NCBI RefSeq assembly: GCF_030816015.1
Contig: NZ_JAUSXN010000001.1
Coordinates: 5,394,001-5,458,000 of the forward strand
DNA: 64,000 nt
Direction: 5' to 3'
From: Pedobacter sp. W3I1
Lineage (GTDB): Bacteria; Bacteroidota; Bacteroidia; Sphingobacteriales; Sphingobacteriaceae
The position numbers and the translations under genes were made by a program. The first letter of the stretch is position 1, and every line of letters begins with the position of its first letter. A model generated the notes under the pieces. It was not told where the DNA came from, did not search any database, and worked only from the letters and a program-made list of their open reading frames with translations. This document shows positions 34,911 to 43,455 of this stretch, in pieces.

Positions 34911-36227
34911 CTAAAATCCTACAACAGCCTGAATCACATACCCTTTAAATTTTCCTCCGCTGCGGAAATCTGCAGTTGGGAAATCTTTATATTTCTGGCT
35001 CACATACTCGCCTTTTAACAATATGTTTTTGGTCATAAACCATCCTGCAGCAATGGCAATACGATCTATTTTTACGTCACCGGTATAGGTTATTGCAGGA
35101 GTTGTTCCGGCAGCTGCCACATCAGGCATGGCGGCGGTAACCACATTGTATTTTGCACCGATAAAAAAGTTTTCTGTCTTGCCGAATCTATATATACCAT
35201 CTATTGCTATCTGTTCAGCTCCCCGACTGCTTGTCTCTGTTTTTGATCTGCCCTTCGCATTTTCATAAGTTGCAAAAAGTTCCAGTCCCTGCAATTTTAT
35301 AAATGCGTTTAGCTGAAGGGCATTCACTTTTTTGGTAAAACCAGGGTTAAACCGTCCGGAGAAGGCATTGGTGGTATTTACTGCGCCGACTTTTTCCAGC
35401 ACCATAAAATAGTTCGATCCTGTACGGTCGCCGCCATATAAGGTCTGTCCGCCAGAACTGTTATTGCTGTAATAAGAGGCCGCGAAACGCACCCTCAAAT
35501 CGCTGTTCAGCTGTTTATCAAAACCACCTTTTACATAAACAGCTGGTGATTTGTGCACGTTTGCATCCTGAGGAGTAGCGATCAGGCTATCAATATTACC
35601 TTTAATCATTCCATTGGAAACACCAATTAAACCAAACAGTGCATTTTTTCTCACTAAAACCTCTCCGCCAATTTCAGTTGTAAATCCATCCATGATGTAA
35701 TTTTCAATAAATCGGTTATAAATCGTTTGCCCGCCATCGGACCTGCGGAAATGCTGATCGCCATAGTTGATTTCCATGTGCCCGATTTTGATGGTGGTTA
35801 CCGACATAATATCGTCCCACAATTTACCCTTGAACGGTAGCTTATCAAACTGGATATATCCACCCTTCACCCAGGTTTCGTTGTGGTGACGGGAAGAAAG
35901 ATAGCTTGTAAGATTCAGCCTGATCCCATCTGAGAGTTGTACATCCATGAACAGATTGGCATTGGCAGTATTAAAACCCGGGGTCATTTTATATAGTCCG
36001 CCAGAAGTGTTTTCATGTTTCAGCCCCTGAAAAGACTGGGTAAATCCCGCACCAAAGCGAACTTTTATTTTATCAAACACGGCTTTACTATCTTTGGGTG
36101 CCTCAAAAACATTGATACCGGATTTATCATAAGGCCTCAGGTTGGAAACCTGTGCCTGTACCCCAAAACTATACGAACTTATAATGGCTACCACGAGGGC
36201 AGAAAGTAGTGTAAACTTATTTTTCAT
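34911..36227 (-). CDS. Outer-membrane beta-barrel (porin-like) protein
   Basis: A 438-aa protein with a signal peptide ending at VQAQ (residue 26). Amphipathic beta-strands run through the chain (LRLNLTSYLSSR, VTTIKIGHMEINYGDQ, LRVRFAASYYSNN). The terminal residues ...VIQAVVGF end in Phe, as expected for insertion by the BAM machinery. Length fits a porin or phosphate-selective-porin-like barrel. It sits between two yceI genes, 23 bp after the first, so the three probably act together at the envelope. The substrate is unknown. Confidence 0.75.
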   Translation of the reverse strand: MKNKFTLLSALVVAIISSYSFGVQAQVSNLRPYDKSGINVFEAPKDSKAVFDKIKVRFGAGFTQSFQGLKHENTSGGLYKMTPGFNTANANLFMDVQLSDGIRLNLTSYLSSRHHNETWVKGGYIQFDKLPFKGKLWDDIMSVTTIKIGHMEINYGDQHFRRSDGGQTIYNRFIENYIMDGFTTEIGGEVLVRKNALFGLIGVSNGMIKGNIDSLIATPQDANVHKSPAVYVKGGFDKQLNSDLRVRFAASYYSNNSSGGQTLYGGDRTGSNYFMVLEKVGAVNTTNAFSGRFNPGFTKKVNALQLNAFIKLQGLELFATYENAKGRSKTETSSRGAEQIAIDGIYRFGKTENFFIGAKYNVVTAAMPDVAAAGTTPAITYTGDVKIDRIAIAAGWFMTKNILLKGEYVSQKYKDFPTADFRSGGKFKGYVIQAVVGF

Positions 36228-36250
36228 GATTTTATCTTAGTGATGAACAG

Positions 36251-36868
36251 TTATTTTGCTACCGATGTCTTAACATAATCGAATTCGAACTGGACATTGA
36301 GGTTATTACCCACTTTCATTGCCCCAAGCATAAAACTTGGTGGTTCAATACCATAGTCGGTTAGCATTAAGTTTTCGCTGCCATGGCAACTGATGGAACC
36401 ATCTGCATTTACCAAAGCCATTACCTTCATTGAAAGGCTTTGTGTTTTTCCTGCAATGGTCAGGATTCCTGTTGTCTCAATCGAATACCTTTTTGCCTGT
36501 ATCATGGTAACTGTTGCAAAGGTGAGTTGATAGCTTATTTTAGGAAATTTAGTTGCGCTAAGCGTCTTGTAGGTACGGTCGTCCATGGAAGATTTCCCGC
36601 TTTTAAGGCTCCTTGCTGCCAGGGTAAATCTTAGGGCTGTTACATCCGTCATTTCACCCCAGGCATTGAAATTAAATGTACCTGTGCTTTCGAACTGTTT
36701 GGATGTCATCGACCAATCGTGAACATTCGAAGTGCCCGTTACCTTGACTGAACCGCTCCCCATTTTAGAAAACTGATATGCTGTTTGCGCAACTGTTACC
36801 AGCGGAGACAGCATAAATAATAGGATGATAGGTCTGATTTTTTTCTGGAATATGTTAAATGTTTTCAT
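36251..36868 (-). CDS. YceI-family periplasmic protein
   Basis: A 205-aa protein with a signal peptide ending near VAQTA. The YceI signature is clear: VKVTGTSNVHDWSMTSKQF, LKSGKSSMDDRTYKTL and YQLTFATV, with the C-terminal DYGIEPPSFMLGAMKVGNNL. It is the first gene of the YceI-porin-YceI operon. The promoter upstream has the same -7/Fnr-site architecture as the cbb3 promoters, so expression probably rises when oxygen is low. Confidence 0.87.
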   Translation of the reverse strand: MKTFNIFQKKIRPIILLFMLSPLVTVAQTAYQFSKMGSGSVKVTGTSNVHDWSMTSKQFESTGTFNFNAWGEMTDVTALRFTLAARSLKSGKSSMDDRTYKTLSATKFPKISYQLTFATVTMIQAKRYSIETTGILTIAGKTQSLSMKVMALVNADGSISCHGSENLMLTDYGIEPPSFMLGAMKVGNNLNVQFEFDYVKTSVAK

Positions 36869-36896
36869 AGCAGGGTTATTGGATTAAACTGTTGGT

Positions 36897-36962
36897 CAAA
36901 CCTACCCCTGTTCTGCGTCAGATCTTATGATGATGGCCAGATGAAAAATTGATCGTCATCAC
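36897..36962 (-). promoter_or_regulatory. Predicted Fnr-type activated promoter of the YceI-porin operon
   Basis: The minus-strand -7 element TAGGTTTG (36904-36897) lies 28 bp before the start codon. The site TTGAT-CGTC-ATCAC (36949-36962), one mismatch from the E. coli Fnr consensus TTGAT-N4-ATCAA, is centred 58.5 bp from the -7 edge. It is the best palindrome of the four promoters. Confidence 0.65.
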
Positions 36963-36999
36963 TTTTTAATGAAAATAACATACTGAAAATCAATAAAAT

Positions 37000-37885
37000 A
37001 TTTAAAAACATAGCTTACATGTCGGAAATGGCTGTGTATCCGTTGTGTACCAAACTTTACCTAAGCTACTGATAAGATTGGATAATAGACTGATCAATAA
37101 GTAGCCTCAATGGAATGAGACTGGAAACCCTGAGCCGTTATCCGTTCAGGGTTAAGCAAGACGGAGACCTCATCAGATAAATGGCCAGTTTAACCAGCTG
37201 GAGTAGAAATCATATCGCCTCATTATAAAGCAACTCAGAGATGAAATGTAACCACCATCCCATCAGGTTGCTAAACAAAAGATTGCAGGCCCATTATTTA
37301 GGACAAAAATATCAATCAAAACCGTAATAACCCCAACATGCTACCGCAGGAATAAAAACTTTAAGGCAACCTTTGCGTATTAATAGCATACTGACCTAAG
37401 AAAAATGTCATTTCATAGATAGAGTCCAGTTTTTTTGGAAAAACATTTGAATGGCGATGACATTTGCATACGGTATTCGTCATTCCCAGAGGTCAGTTTT
37501 TTAGCAAAAACAAAGGAGTTGGGTGACAGGTAAGATAAATCGTCATCTTGACCGCAGTGGAGAGATCTTTTAACATAGTTCAAAGATCTCTCCACTCCGC
37601 ATTTGCTTCGGTCGAGATGACGCCAATTTTAGAATCTGTCATTGGTAAATGATTGGGAACCACAAACTGCTCATCGAAGATAATCGTAATGCCTTAGTAG
37701 GATTTGCAGCTCGCATTAAGATTCCCGCTTGCGCGAGAAAGACGACCGTTACTTGCAATCTGTCATTGATAGCATTTTTGTTTACATCGTGTTCAAAACC
37801 CCTCATTTACGAAATTCAAAATGCAGCATTGTTCTTGAAAAATTAAGAAATCATTAAAAAACAGGAGAAATAAAAATTATTAAGA
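37000..37885. repeat. Gene-free spacer with dispersed palindromic repeats
   Basis: Positions 37000-37400 show nothing recognisable. Positions 37541-37622 form a large hairpin (CGTCATCTTGACCG ... CGGTCGAGATGACG with inner AGAGATCTTT / AAAGATCTCT). Its right half with flank (37572-37647) is an inverted near-identical copy of 25571-25645. Positions 37648-37745 hold further pieces shared in inverted order with 25373-25520. Short ORFs at 37413 and 37649 only read through these repeats. Confidence 0.6.
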
Positions 37886-37913
37886 CCGATACAGGCGTAT
37901 CGGCATTTTTTTT
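37886..37913 (+). terminator. Intrinsic terminator or attenuator before the 49-aa gene
   Basis: CCGATAC (37886-37892) and GTATCGG (37897-37903) form a 7-bp stem with loop AGGC, followed by a T8 run (37906-37913). It lies 14 bp before the ATG at 37928. No gene precedes it on this strand, so it may end a short untranslated RNA or control readthrough into the small gene. Confidence 0.6.
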
Positions 37914-37927
37914 GTTATGAATCAAGT

Positions 37928-38077
37928 ATGAAAAGGAATGATATAATCAGTGCGCTCTTAGGTATGTTGATTATGGCCATCACTTATTGGCTGCTGTTTT
38001 ACAAGTTATCTTCTCCTAAAGAGCGTAAAGAAGTTAGAATGTCCTCCTCAACACCACGGTTAAAACACTTAGAATAA
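37928..38077 (+). CDS. Small single-helix membrane protein (49 aa)
   Basis: Translation from ATG at 37928 gives 49 residues: a short basic start (MKRNDIIS), one hydrophobic helix (about 9-26, ALLGMLIMAITYWLLFY) and a charged, basic tail (SPKERKEVRM ... LKHLE). Topology is that of a type of small inner-membrane peptide. It is preceded by a terminator-like hairpin. No family is recognised, and coding is not proven. Confidence 0.45.
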   Translation: MKRNDIISALLGMLIMAITYWLLFYKLSSPKERKEVRMSSSTPRLKHLE

Positions 38078-38256
38078 GTACTCCCAACTATCTTAATTCA
38101 GAGAAATCTTAAATTTTATTTTTGGAATAATATTGCTTGTGAAAATAAAAACTACAAAAGAAGAGGAGTATTATTACCGTCCGAATGCAATGCTCGCTAA
38201 AAATTAATATCAAAAGGTCTGGATTTTTAATTCCGGCTTTAATTTTAGATTATATT

Positions 38257-40101
38257 TTAACCTATGTTTTGCAAAAATAAATTTAAGTCATCTTCTTTAG
38301 CCAAACCCAGTTTTTGTTTTATCCGGTAACGGCTCATACGCACACTTTTGGCCTCAATATGCATAATATGTGCAATTTTTTTGGTGTCCATTTTTAAATG
38401 AAGGTAAGCACAAAGTTTCAGGTCGAGCGTGGTCAGTTTTTGTCGTGCCCTTTGATTTAACAAAGAGAAAAATTCTGGATGCACCTGTTGGATCTGAAAT
38501 TTTGCTTCTTCAAAATCATTATCTAAAAGGAGTTCTTCATTCCAAATTTTATTAATATTCAGTTGATGGTGATCATTAAATTTTTCTTTGATCTGAAAAA
38601 GCATCTCTTTTTTATGTTCCAGCTGCAATTGGCTGGCCATTACTTCTTTCTGCAACTGCTGCTGCTGGCTTTCCAATAATTGCTGTTCAGCTTTCAGCCT
38701 TGCCTGTGCCTCTTTTTCAAGTTTCATCTGCAATTCTGCCTCCTGCTTTTCTAAGTGCAATTGTTTTTCGCGTTGTAAGGAGTACCTAAGTCTGAAATGA
38801 TAAGAGCGAAACATAAATATCAGGCCCAGTAATGAGGCAATTGCAATACCGAAGTATAGATATTTTTGTTGCTGCGCATATTTTTCACTTTGTTTTAATA
38901 ACCGGACTTCACTGTTTTTTTTTTCAGCTTCGTACTGCACTTCCAGTTTTTGAGCATTTAAAGTCCGTTTTTCATCAAAATATTTGCTGTTGTATTCGGT
39001 TGCTTTTTTCTGAAATCCCAATGCTTTTTCATAGTTACCCTGTTGCTCATAAAAATTAGAAAGGGAGGTTACAACATTGATTAAAGTATAATAGTAAGGT
39101 ACTTTTTGGGTTTTCAACACACTATAGGCTTCTTGCAGATAACCTTCAGCCATAGCAAAATTTTTGTCTCTCTTGGCATATTCACTTAAAATCCCCAAAC
39201 TGCTGGCCCTAATTTCTTCACCGTTTATGGCTCCCTTCATTACTTCGTTGGCCATGCCGGCATACCGAATGGCATTGGCTTTCGCAGCCTGATCTGTATC
39301 AGGGAAGTACTTCAAATAATAATCTGCACTATTGATACAGGACATCGCATATGCTTTTCGGGCAATATATTGAGGGTACTGCTGATAAAGATGCTGTACT
39401 TTATTTAAATAGTAAATAATACTATCGCGCTGTAATTCATTTTTGGTTGCTGCAAAATTATAATCGGCCGCTACCGAAAGTGCAATGTAACAGTTGCTCA
39501 ACAAGTTATAATCAGCAGTTTTCAGTGCATTTTCAGCAGCCATTTGGGCATATCTATTTACATTTTTCACATCATCCCACCGTGTATTCAGGGCATACAA
39601 CTGGTAATATATTTTGGCAGTAAGGTATGGATCGTATTTTTTCTCCAACATTTTAAGGCCCATCTGGCAATACTTGGTTACCAATTCGTTGTTATCAATG
39701 GCATTATAAAATAAAGCTTGTGCGTAATAGGCATAAGCCAAAGCAATGGACTGCCGTGCCTGTTGCCCCATAGATAAAGCGGTATCGCTCATTTTTTTCA
39801 ACAAAGCAAACTGCTTTGTATTTGCATAAACGTTAACCAGCATGGCGTATGCCTTTGTGGCTTCAGTAAAGTTTTTGAGTTTTATAGCCAAACCTGCACT
39901 TTGTTGCGCCTTTACAATTGCGGCGGCATAGCTAGCATTAATCCTATATCTTTCTGCCAGCTGCGTAAGCAGTGCTGGTTTATCTTTTTCACTTAATTTA
40001 TCGAGCGCTGTGCTATCTAATAATGTTTGCGCATGAGTTGTGAAGAAACATATGTTCATGCCTATTAAGAATAATATGTTTTTAAAAACCTGATGCTTCA
40101 T
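38257..40101 (-). CDS. TPR-containing membrane-anchored regulator with C-terminal HTH
   Basis: A 614-aa protein of a type common in Bacteroidota. A signal peptide is followed by a periplasmic array of TPR-like helices (about 30-390), one transmembrane helix (about 412-430, YFGIAIASLLGLIFMF), a long Gln/Glu-rich coiled coil (about 440-510), and a C-terminal LuxR-like HTH (about 545-610: LTTLDLKLCAYLHLKMDTKK then SVRMSRYRIKQKLGL). It is thought to pass an envelope signal to DNA, but the target is unknown. It is divergent from the small membrane-protein genes at 40332. Confidence 0.8.
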   Translation of the reverse strand: MKHQVFKNILFLIGMNICFFTTHAQTLLDSTALDKLSEKDKPALLTQLAERYRINASYAAAIVKAQQSAGLAIKLKNFTEATKAYAMLVNVYANTKQFALLKKMSDTALSMGQQARQSIALAYAYYAQALFYNAIDNNELVTKYCQMGLKMLEKKYDPYLTAKIYYQLYALNTRWDDVKNVNRYAQMAAENALKTADYNLLSNCYIALSVAADYNFAATKNELQRDSIIYYLNKVQHLYQQYPQYIARKAYAMSCINSADYYLKYFPDTDQAAKANAIRYAGMANEVMKGAINGEEIRASSLGILSEYAKRDKNFAMAEGYLQEAYSVLKTQKVPYYYTLINVVTSLSNFYEQQGNYEKALGFQKKATEYNSKYFDEKRTLNAQKLEVQYEAEKKNSEVRLLKQSEKYAQQQKYLYFGIAIASLLGLIFMFRSYHFRLRYSLQREKQLHLEKQEAELQMKLEKEAQARLKAEQQLLESQQQQLQKEVMASQLQLEHKKEMLFQIKEKFNDHHQLNINKIWNEELLLDNDFEEAKFQIQQVHPEFFSLLNQRARQKLTTLDLKLCAYLHLKMDTKKIAHIMHIEAKSVRMSRYRIKQKLGLAKEDDLNLFLQNIG

Positions 40102-40331
40102 ACCGTAAAATTAACATAAAGATTGAAGCCCCGATAATATTGTAGACGAAAACAAAAAAAGAATAAAATAAACAAACAGCTAATAATCAGCGCTTTAAAA
40201 ACACATGTAGATGTATTGTAGACGTTTTATTAAAATACAGTAGACGCTTTGTAGGTGGTAAATTCTTTTAGAGGATGATGATTAACCGCAAATTTGACCT
40301 GAATAATTTTCAATCTAAAAAAACAGAAATC

Positions 40332-40661
40332 ATGGACAACAAAACACTTTCAATCATTTCTTACATCACACTTATCGGTTGGTTAGTCGCTTATTTCATT
40401 GGAAAAGATAAAGCTGATGCTTTACTTAAATATCATTTAAGGCAGTCGTTAGGTCTTGCCATTGTAAGTATTATTTTCAACGTAGCATTTACCATTATTG
40501 CCAGTGTAGTACCTGGTTTATCCTTTTTGGGATTTGTGGGTTATGCATTTATCATTCTTTGGATTATGGGGATCATCAATGCAGCCAACGGCGCATTAAA
40601 ACCTGTTCCGCTTATTGGTAAATGGTTCGAAGACAGATCTTCATTTGCTGGTAAATATTAA
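40332..40661 (+). CDS. DUF4870-type small membrane protein
   Basis: A 109-aa protein from ATG at 40332; the longer frame from 40275 adds a 19-residue polar start not typical of the family. Three hydrophobic helices are apparent (LSIISYITLIGWLVAYFIG, GLAIVSIIFNVAFTIIASVV, and FVGYAFIILWIMGIINAANG). The KADALLKYHLRQSLGL loop between helices 1 and 2 is typical of DUF4870/Tic20-like proteins. Function is unknown. It heads a run of envelope-protein genes on the plus strand. Confidence 0.75.
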   Translation: MDNKTLSIISYITLIGWLVAYFIGKDKADALLKYHLRQSLGLAIVSIIFNVAFTIIASVVPGLSFLGFVGYAFIILWIMGIINAANGALKPVPLIGKWFEDRSSFAGKY

Positions 40662-40672
40662 TAAAGAAGTTT

Positions 40673-40837
40673 ATGCGCCTCAACATTAAAAATGTCATGC
40701 TTATGGTGATGGTTTTAACCATCACCGCATGCAACTTTACGGTAAATACCCCTGAAGAATATTTTGACCGGGCAGCCTTAAATGCCAATGACATATCTCG
40801 TTTTGGCACCTACTATTTTGAAGGTTACCCTTTTTAA
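40673..40837 (+). CDS. Small lipoprotein (54 aa)
   Basis: Translation from ATG at 40673 gives a basic N-terminus, a hydrophobic stretch and a lipobox ending at C20 (LTITAC), then a 34-residue acidic tail (NTPEEYFDRAALNAND). The gene sits 11 bp after the DUF4870 stop and 51 bp before the next gene. A lipidated peptide of this size is plausible; no family is recognised. Confidence 0.55.
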   Translation: MRLNIKNVMLMVMVLTITACNFTVNTPEEYFDRAALNANDISRFGTYYFEGYPF

Positions 40838-40888
40838 TAATTATTATTCAGTCGCTCCAGAATTCAGTCATTCCTCAATCGGATAACC

Positions 40889-41878
40889 ATGAAACAAAGA
40901 CTTTCGATATTTTGGATACTTTACATGTTGTTTTTTGCGATTCCATTCCCGATGTTGTTATATTATAACATCAAGAGCGAAAACATGCCGAACCTGATGG
41001 AAAGAGCCCCATGGCTATCGTTAAGTTTGGTAGCAGTTTCTGTGTTATTGTGGATTATTCTCTTAGTAGGCTATTACCGTAAATGGGTAATCCGCACGTT
41101 TTCCATCATAAGGAATATAGAAAAACTCAAAAACACAGGGGAGCCCCGTGAGGCCAAAATTATAGAGGCTGTAAAAGTATCAAAACCTAATGCGGCTTAT
41201 GATGCCTATGAACTCACACTCCAGTTTAAAAACCTGTCAGGTAGTGAAATCAGGCAAAAAACCACAATAAATGATGCAAAACCTTACGAACGCCGATATG
41301 AGATTGGTAAAACCGTCGGCATACTGTTGGATAAGGAAGCAAACAAAGTCCCTTATTTCATTATCGCCAGTACAGAAGTAAGCATTAATAAAACCATCAT
41401 TGTATTGATTAATTTAGCTTGGCTCACATTTGTATGTACTGTTGCAGGCTATTTTGTTTATTCTTACCAATCAGAAAGCGAGGGTGCGGGCTGGCGTTTC
41501 ATGAGTGTAGGCCATCCGCTATTAACCTGTGCTGCAGCGCTGCTCCTTGACAGTTTTTTAGTAAGTTTTATTTTTGGAAAGTTCATCGGCAAACCTAACG
41601 AATCTTTCCTGATTAAATTTAAAGGTATCCGGACAAATGCCCGTTTGCTTAAGGCCAGCCAGACGGGAACCTATATTAACGAACAGCCGATGATTAACTT
41701 TGAACTGGAATTTACCGACCAGTACAACCACAAATACAAGGCAAATGTTAAAAAAATTGTAGACCTGCTCGATCTTGATATGACCAAACAGGAACACATA
41801 TCTATTTTTTACCTCAAAGAAAATCCCGATAAAATTGCCTTTGAAAAAGACCTGAACGAAATTAACGGAGAATTTTGA
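40889..41878 (+). CDS. Uncharacterised four-helix membrane protein
   Basis: A 329-aa protein with two pairs of transmembrane helices (about 7-25 and 43-63; 172-193 and 211-231). Each pair is followed by a ~90-residue soluble beta-rich domain. The soluble parts share a pattern (YELTLQFKNLSGSEI / INFELEFTDQYNHKYKANV; EIGKTVGILLDKEANKVPY / EHISIFYLKENPDKIAF), suggesting an internal duplication. DUF3592-like domains have this kind of arrangement. No function is assigned. Its TGA overlaps the next gene's ATG by one base. Confidence 0.6.
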   Translation: MKQRLSIFWILYMLFFAIPFPMLLYYNIKSENMPNLMERAPWLSLSLVAVSVLLWIILLVGYYRKWVIRTFSIIRNIEKLKNTGEPREAKIIEAVKVSKPNAAYDAYELTLQFKNLSGSEIRQKTTINDAKPYERRYEIGKTVGILLDKEANKVPYFIIASTEVSINKTIIVLINLAWLTFVCTVAGYFVYSYQSESEGAGWRFMSVGHPLLTCAAALLLDSFLVSFIFGKFIGKPNESFLIKFKGIRTNARLLKASQTGTYINEQPMINFELEFTDQYNHKYKANVKKIVDLLDLDMTKQEHISIFYLKENPDKIAFEKDLNEINGEF

Positions 41879-42765
41879 TGAAAAACTTAACCCAAATTTC
41901 CTGGCTGATGATACTATGCTGCTTCCTTGGCGCTGGTTGTAAACAGATTACAAAAAGTGTAGATGAAACCTTTCATCCAAACGACTCGTTAGTTAAAAAA
42001 TATAATAAAAAAAACCATATTGGATCAGAAAGCGAATATACCGGAACCACTAAAATAACAACGACAACTTCTACACAGCATTATCAGGAGAAATTTGTAG
42101 TGATAAACGGCGACACGGTTAAAACACCAGAACTTCAGAACAAGGCAAAAGAACTTTTTCATGATCTTGAACGGTTGAAACAAAAGCAAACACCAGCAGG
42201 TAGCAAGGAAATCCAAAAAAGAGTAAATGAATTTTTAAAGGAAATGAACCTGCCACAAACCAAAATAAAAGATGCTGGCGTAGAAAAAGCGACAATAAAG
42301 GCAAAAAAAGGAATGTTAAATTCCTCTGAATTAGAACAGGCAGAGGAGAAACTGAGAAAATTACCACAGTACCGAAATAAAGAAATAATGGTATATCAAT
42401 CTGTTCATTTTTACGCAGATGGATCTATTCATCTGGCTCTGCAGCATCCCGAGAACCCTGAATATGTAGATGAATATTCGTTTAAAGATGGCGCTTGGTC
42501 TGAACCAAAACCAGTATTGGCCCGAAATGTGGAGCGCAGAATATTTCCATTAAATAAAATGAATTTCGCAGCTGCACAAAAAGTGATACAAATTTATAAC
42601 GAAAAGGCCGCTGAGATTGAAGGTGCAAAGCCCACCACTTTGGTTTACATTTCCATTTGGGATAATGGCATGCGCTGGTTTCCATCAAGTATTAACGGCA
42701 GCCGCGAACGTTATGATCTGCAATTCAATAACGATGGTACGCTAAAGAGCTTTAGGCAAGAATGA
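41878..42765 (+). CDS. Uncharacterised lipoprotein
   Basis: A 295-aa protein starting at ATG 41878, one base into the previous stop (TGATG); the earlier TTG at 41875 is less likely. The signal ends in the lipobox LGAGC (Cys22). The mature part is Lys/Glu-rich and probably helical (about 70-160), with a C-terminal globular region containing WDNGMRWFPSSINGSRERYD. It is translationally coupled to the membrane protein at 40889, so the two probably form a complex. No known family is recognised. Confidence 0.6.
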   Translation: MKNLTQISWLMILCCFLGAGCKQITKSVDETFHPNDSLVKKYNKKNHIGSESEYTGTTKITTTTSTQHYQEKFVVINGDTVKTPELQNKAKELFHDLERLKQKQTPAGSKEIQKRVNEFLKEMNLPQTKIKDAGVEKATIKAKKGMLNSSELEQAEEKLRKLPQYRNKEIMVYQSVHFYADGSIHLALQHPENPEYVDEYSFKDGAWSEPKPVLARNVERRIFPLNKMNFAAAQKVIQIYNEKAAEIEGAKPTTLVYISIWDNGMRWFPSSINGSRERYDLQFNNDGTLKSFRQE

Positions 42766-42801
42766 AAAATGAATAGTTTGGAAGATGATGAATAAGGATA
42801 G

Positions 42802-43449
42802 TTACTTACCAGAATCCTCTAAAAACATAATCAGATCAAACTTAATGAGTTCCCAATGTTTCCCCTTCAAACAGACTGGATCAGGATCCTGATCGGCAGA
42901 ATCGAAATTGTTCATATTTCTGGTGATAAGTAAAGGATCATGGTTATATGGATAACGCTGTTGATGAAATGCTAACATTTCTTGAAATGAGAATGATTCC
43001 AACAACTCATGCAGATCCCAAAAGTCTTTCTTCCTACCGCCTCGCTGAATTACATCCACTTTCATGGCCAAAATTTCTTCGGTAGTTGCCATGCGAACAC
43101 CATCAACCGTAAACGGCTCAAATATAAACTCATCAGTGTAGTAAAAGTCAAGTTTAACTGTAGCGTTTGCATCCTTTCCTACTCTATAAGATTTTCCCAT
43201 CGCCACAGGCAGATCATTTACGCCAAAAACATAGTTGAAATGATTAATTAGAAAAGTATCTATTTCTTTGAAATCTATTGAACCATAGGGTACATCTGTA
43301 AACAAATCAATGTCGATAGAGATTCGATTACCCAATTGCAAACTCAATGCTGTGCCACCAACCAATCTAAACCGTTCAAATAAGGTTTCATTCATTAAAA
43401 GTAACAAGCAATCTTTCAATTCGTTGTTTACAGTATTCCAATAAACCAT
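42802..43449 (-). CDS. AbiEii/AbiGii-type nucleotidyltransferase toxin
   Basis: A 215-aa protein of the MNT-fold AbiEii/MenT-like toxin group. The nucleotidyltransferase motif is LVGGTALSLQLGNRISIDID (GG followed by D-x-D), and a conserved later motif MKVDVIQRGGRKKDFWDLHE is present. Toxins of this family modify tRNA or other targets with nucleotides and arrest growth. It starts 6 bp after the antitoxin-like HTH gene, the usual antitoxin-first order. The gene is intact. Confidence 0.85.
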   Translation of the reverse strand: MVYWNTVNNELKDCLLLLMNETLFERFRLVGGTALSLQLGNRISIDIDLFTDVPYGSIDFKEIDTFLINHFNYVFGVNDLPVAMGKSYRVGKDANATVKLDFYYTDEFIFEPFTVDGVRMATTEEILAMKVDVIQRGGRKKDFWDLHELLESFSFQEMLAFHQQRYPYNHDPLLITRNMNNFDSADQDPDPVCLKGKHWELIKFDLIMFLEDSGK

Positions 43450-43455
43450 AACAGC

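Noticed and set aside
37413-37846. Short ORFs in the 37.4-37.8 kb spacer
   Set aside because: They read through palindromic repeats that also occur near 25.4 kb; no protein family.
38139-38207. 22-codon GTG-start peptide with EEEYYYRP
   Set aside because: Too short to judge and no ribosome site or context; it could be chance.
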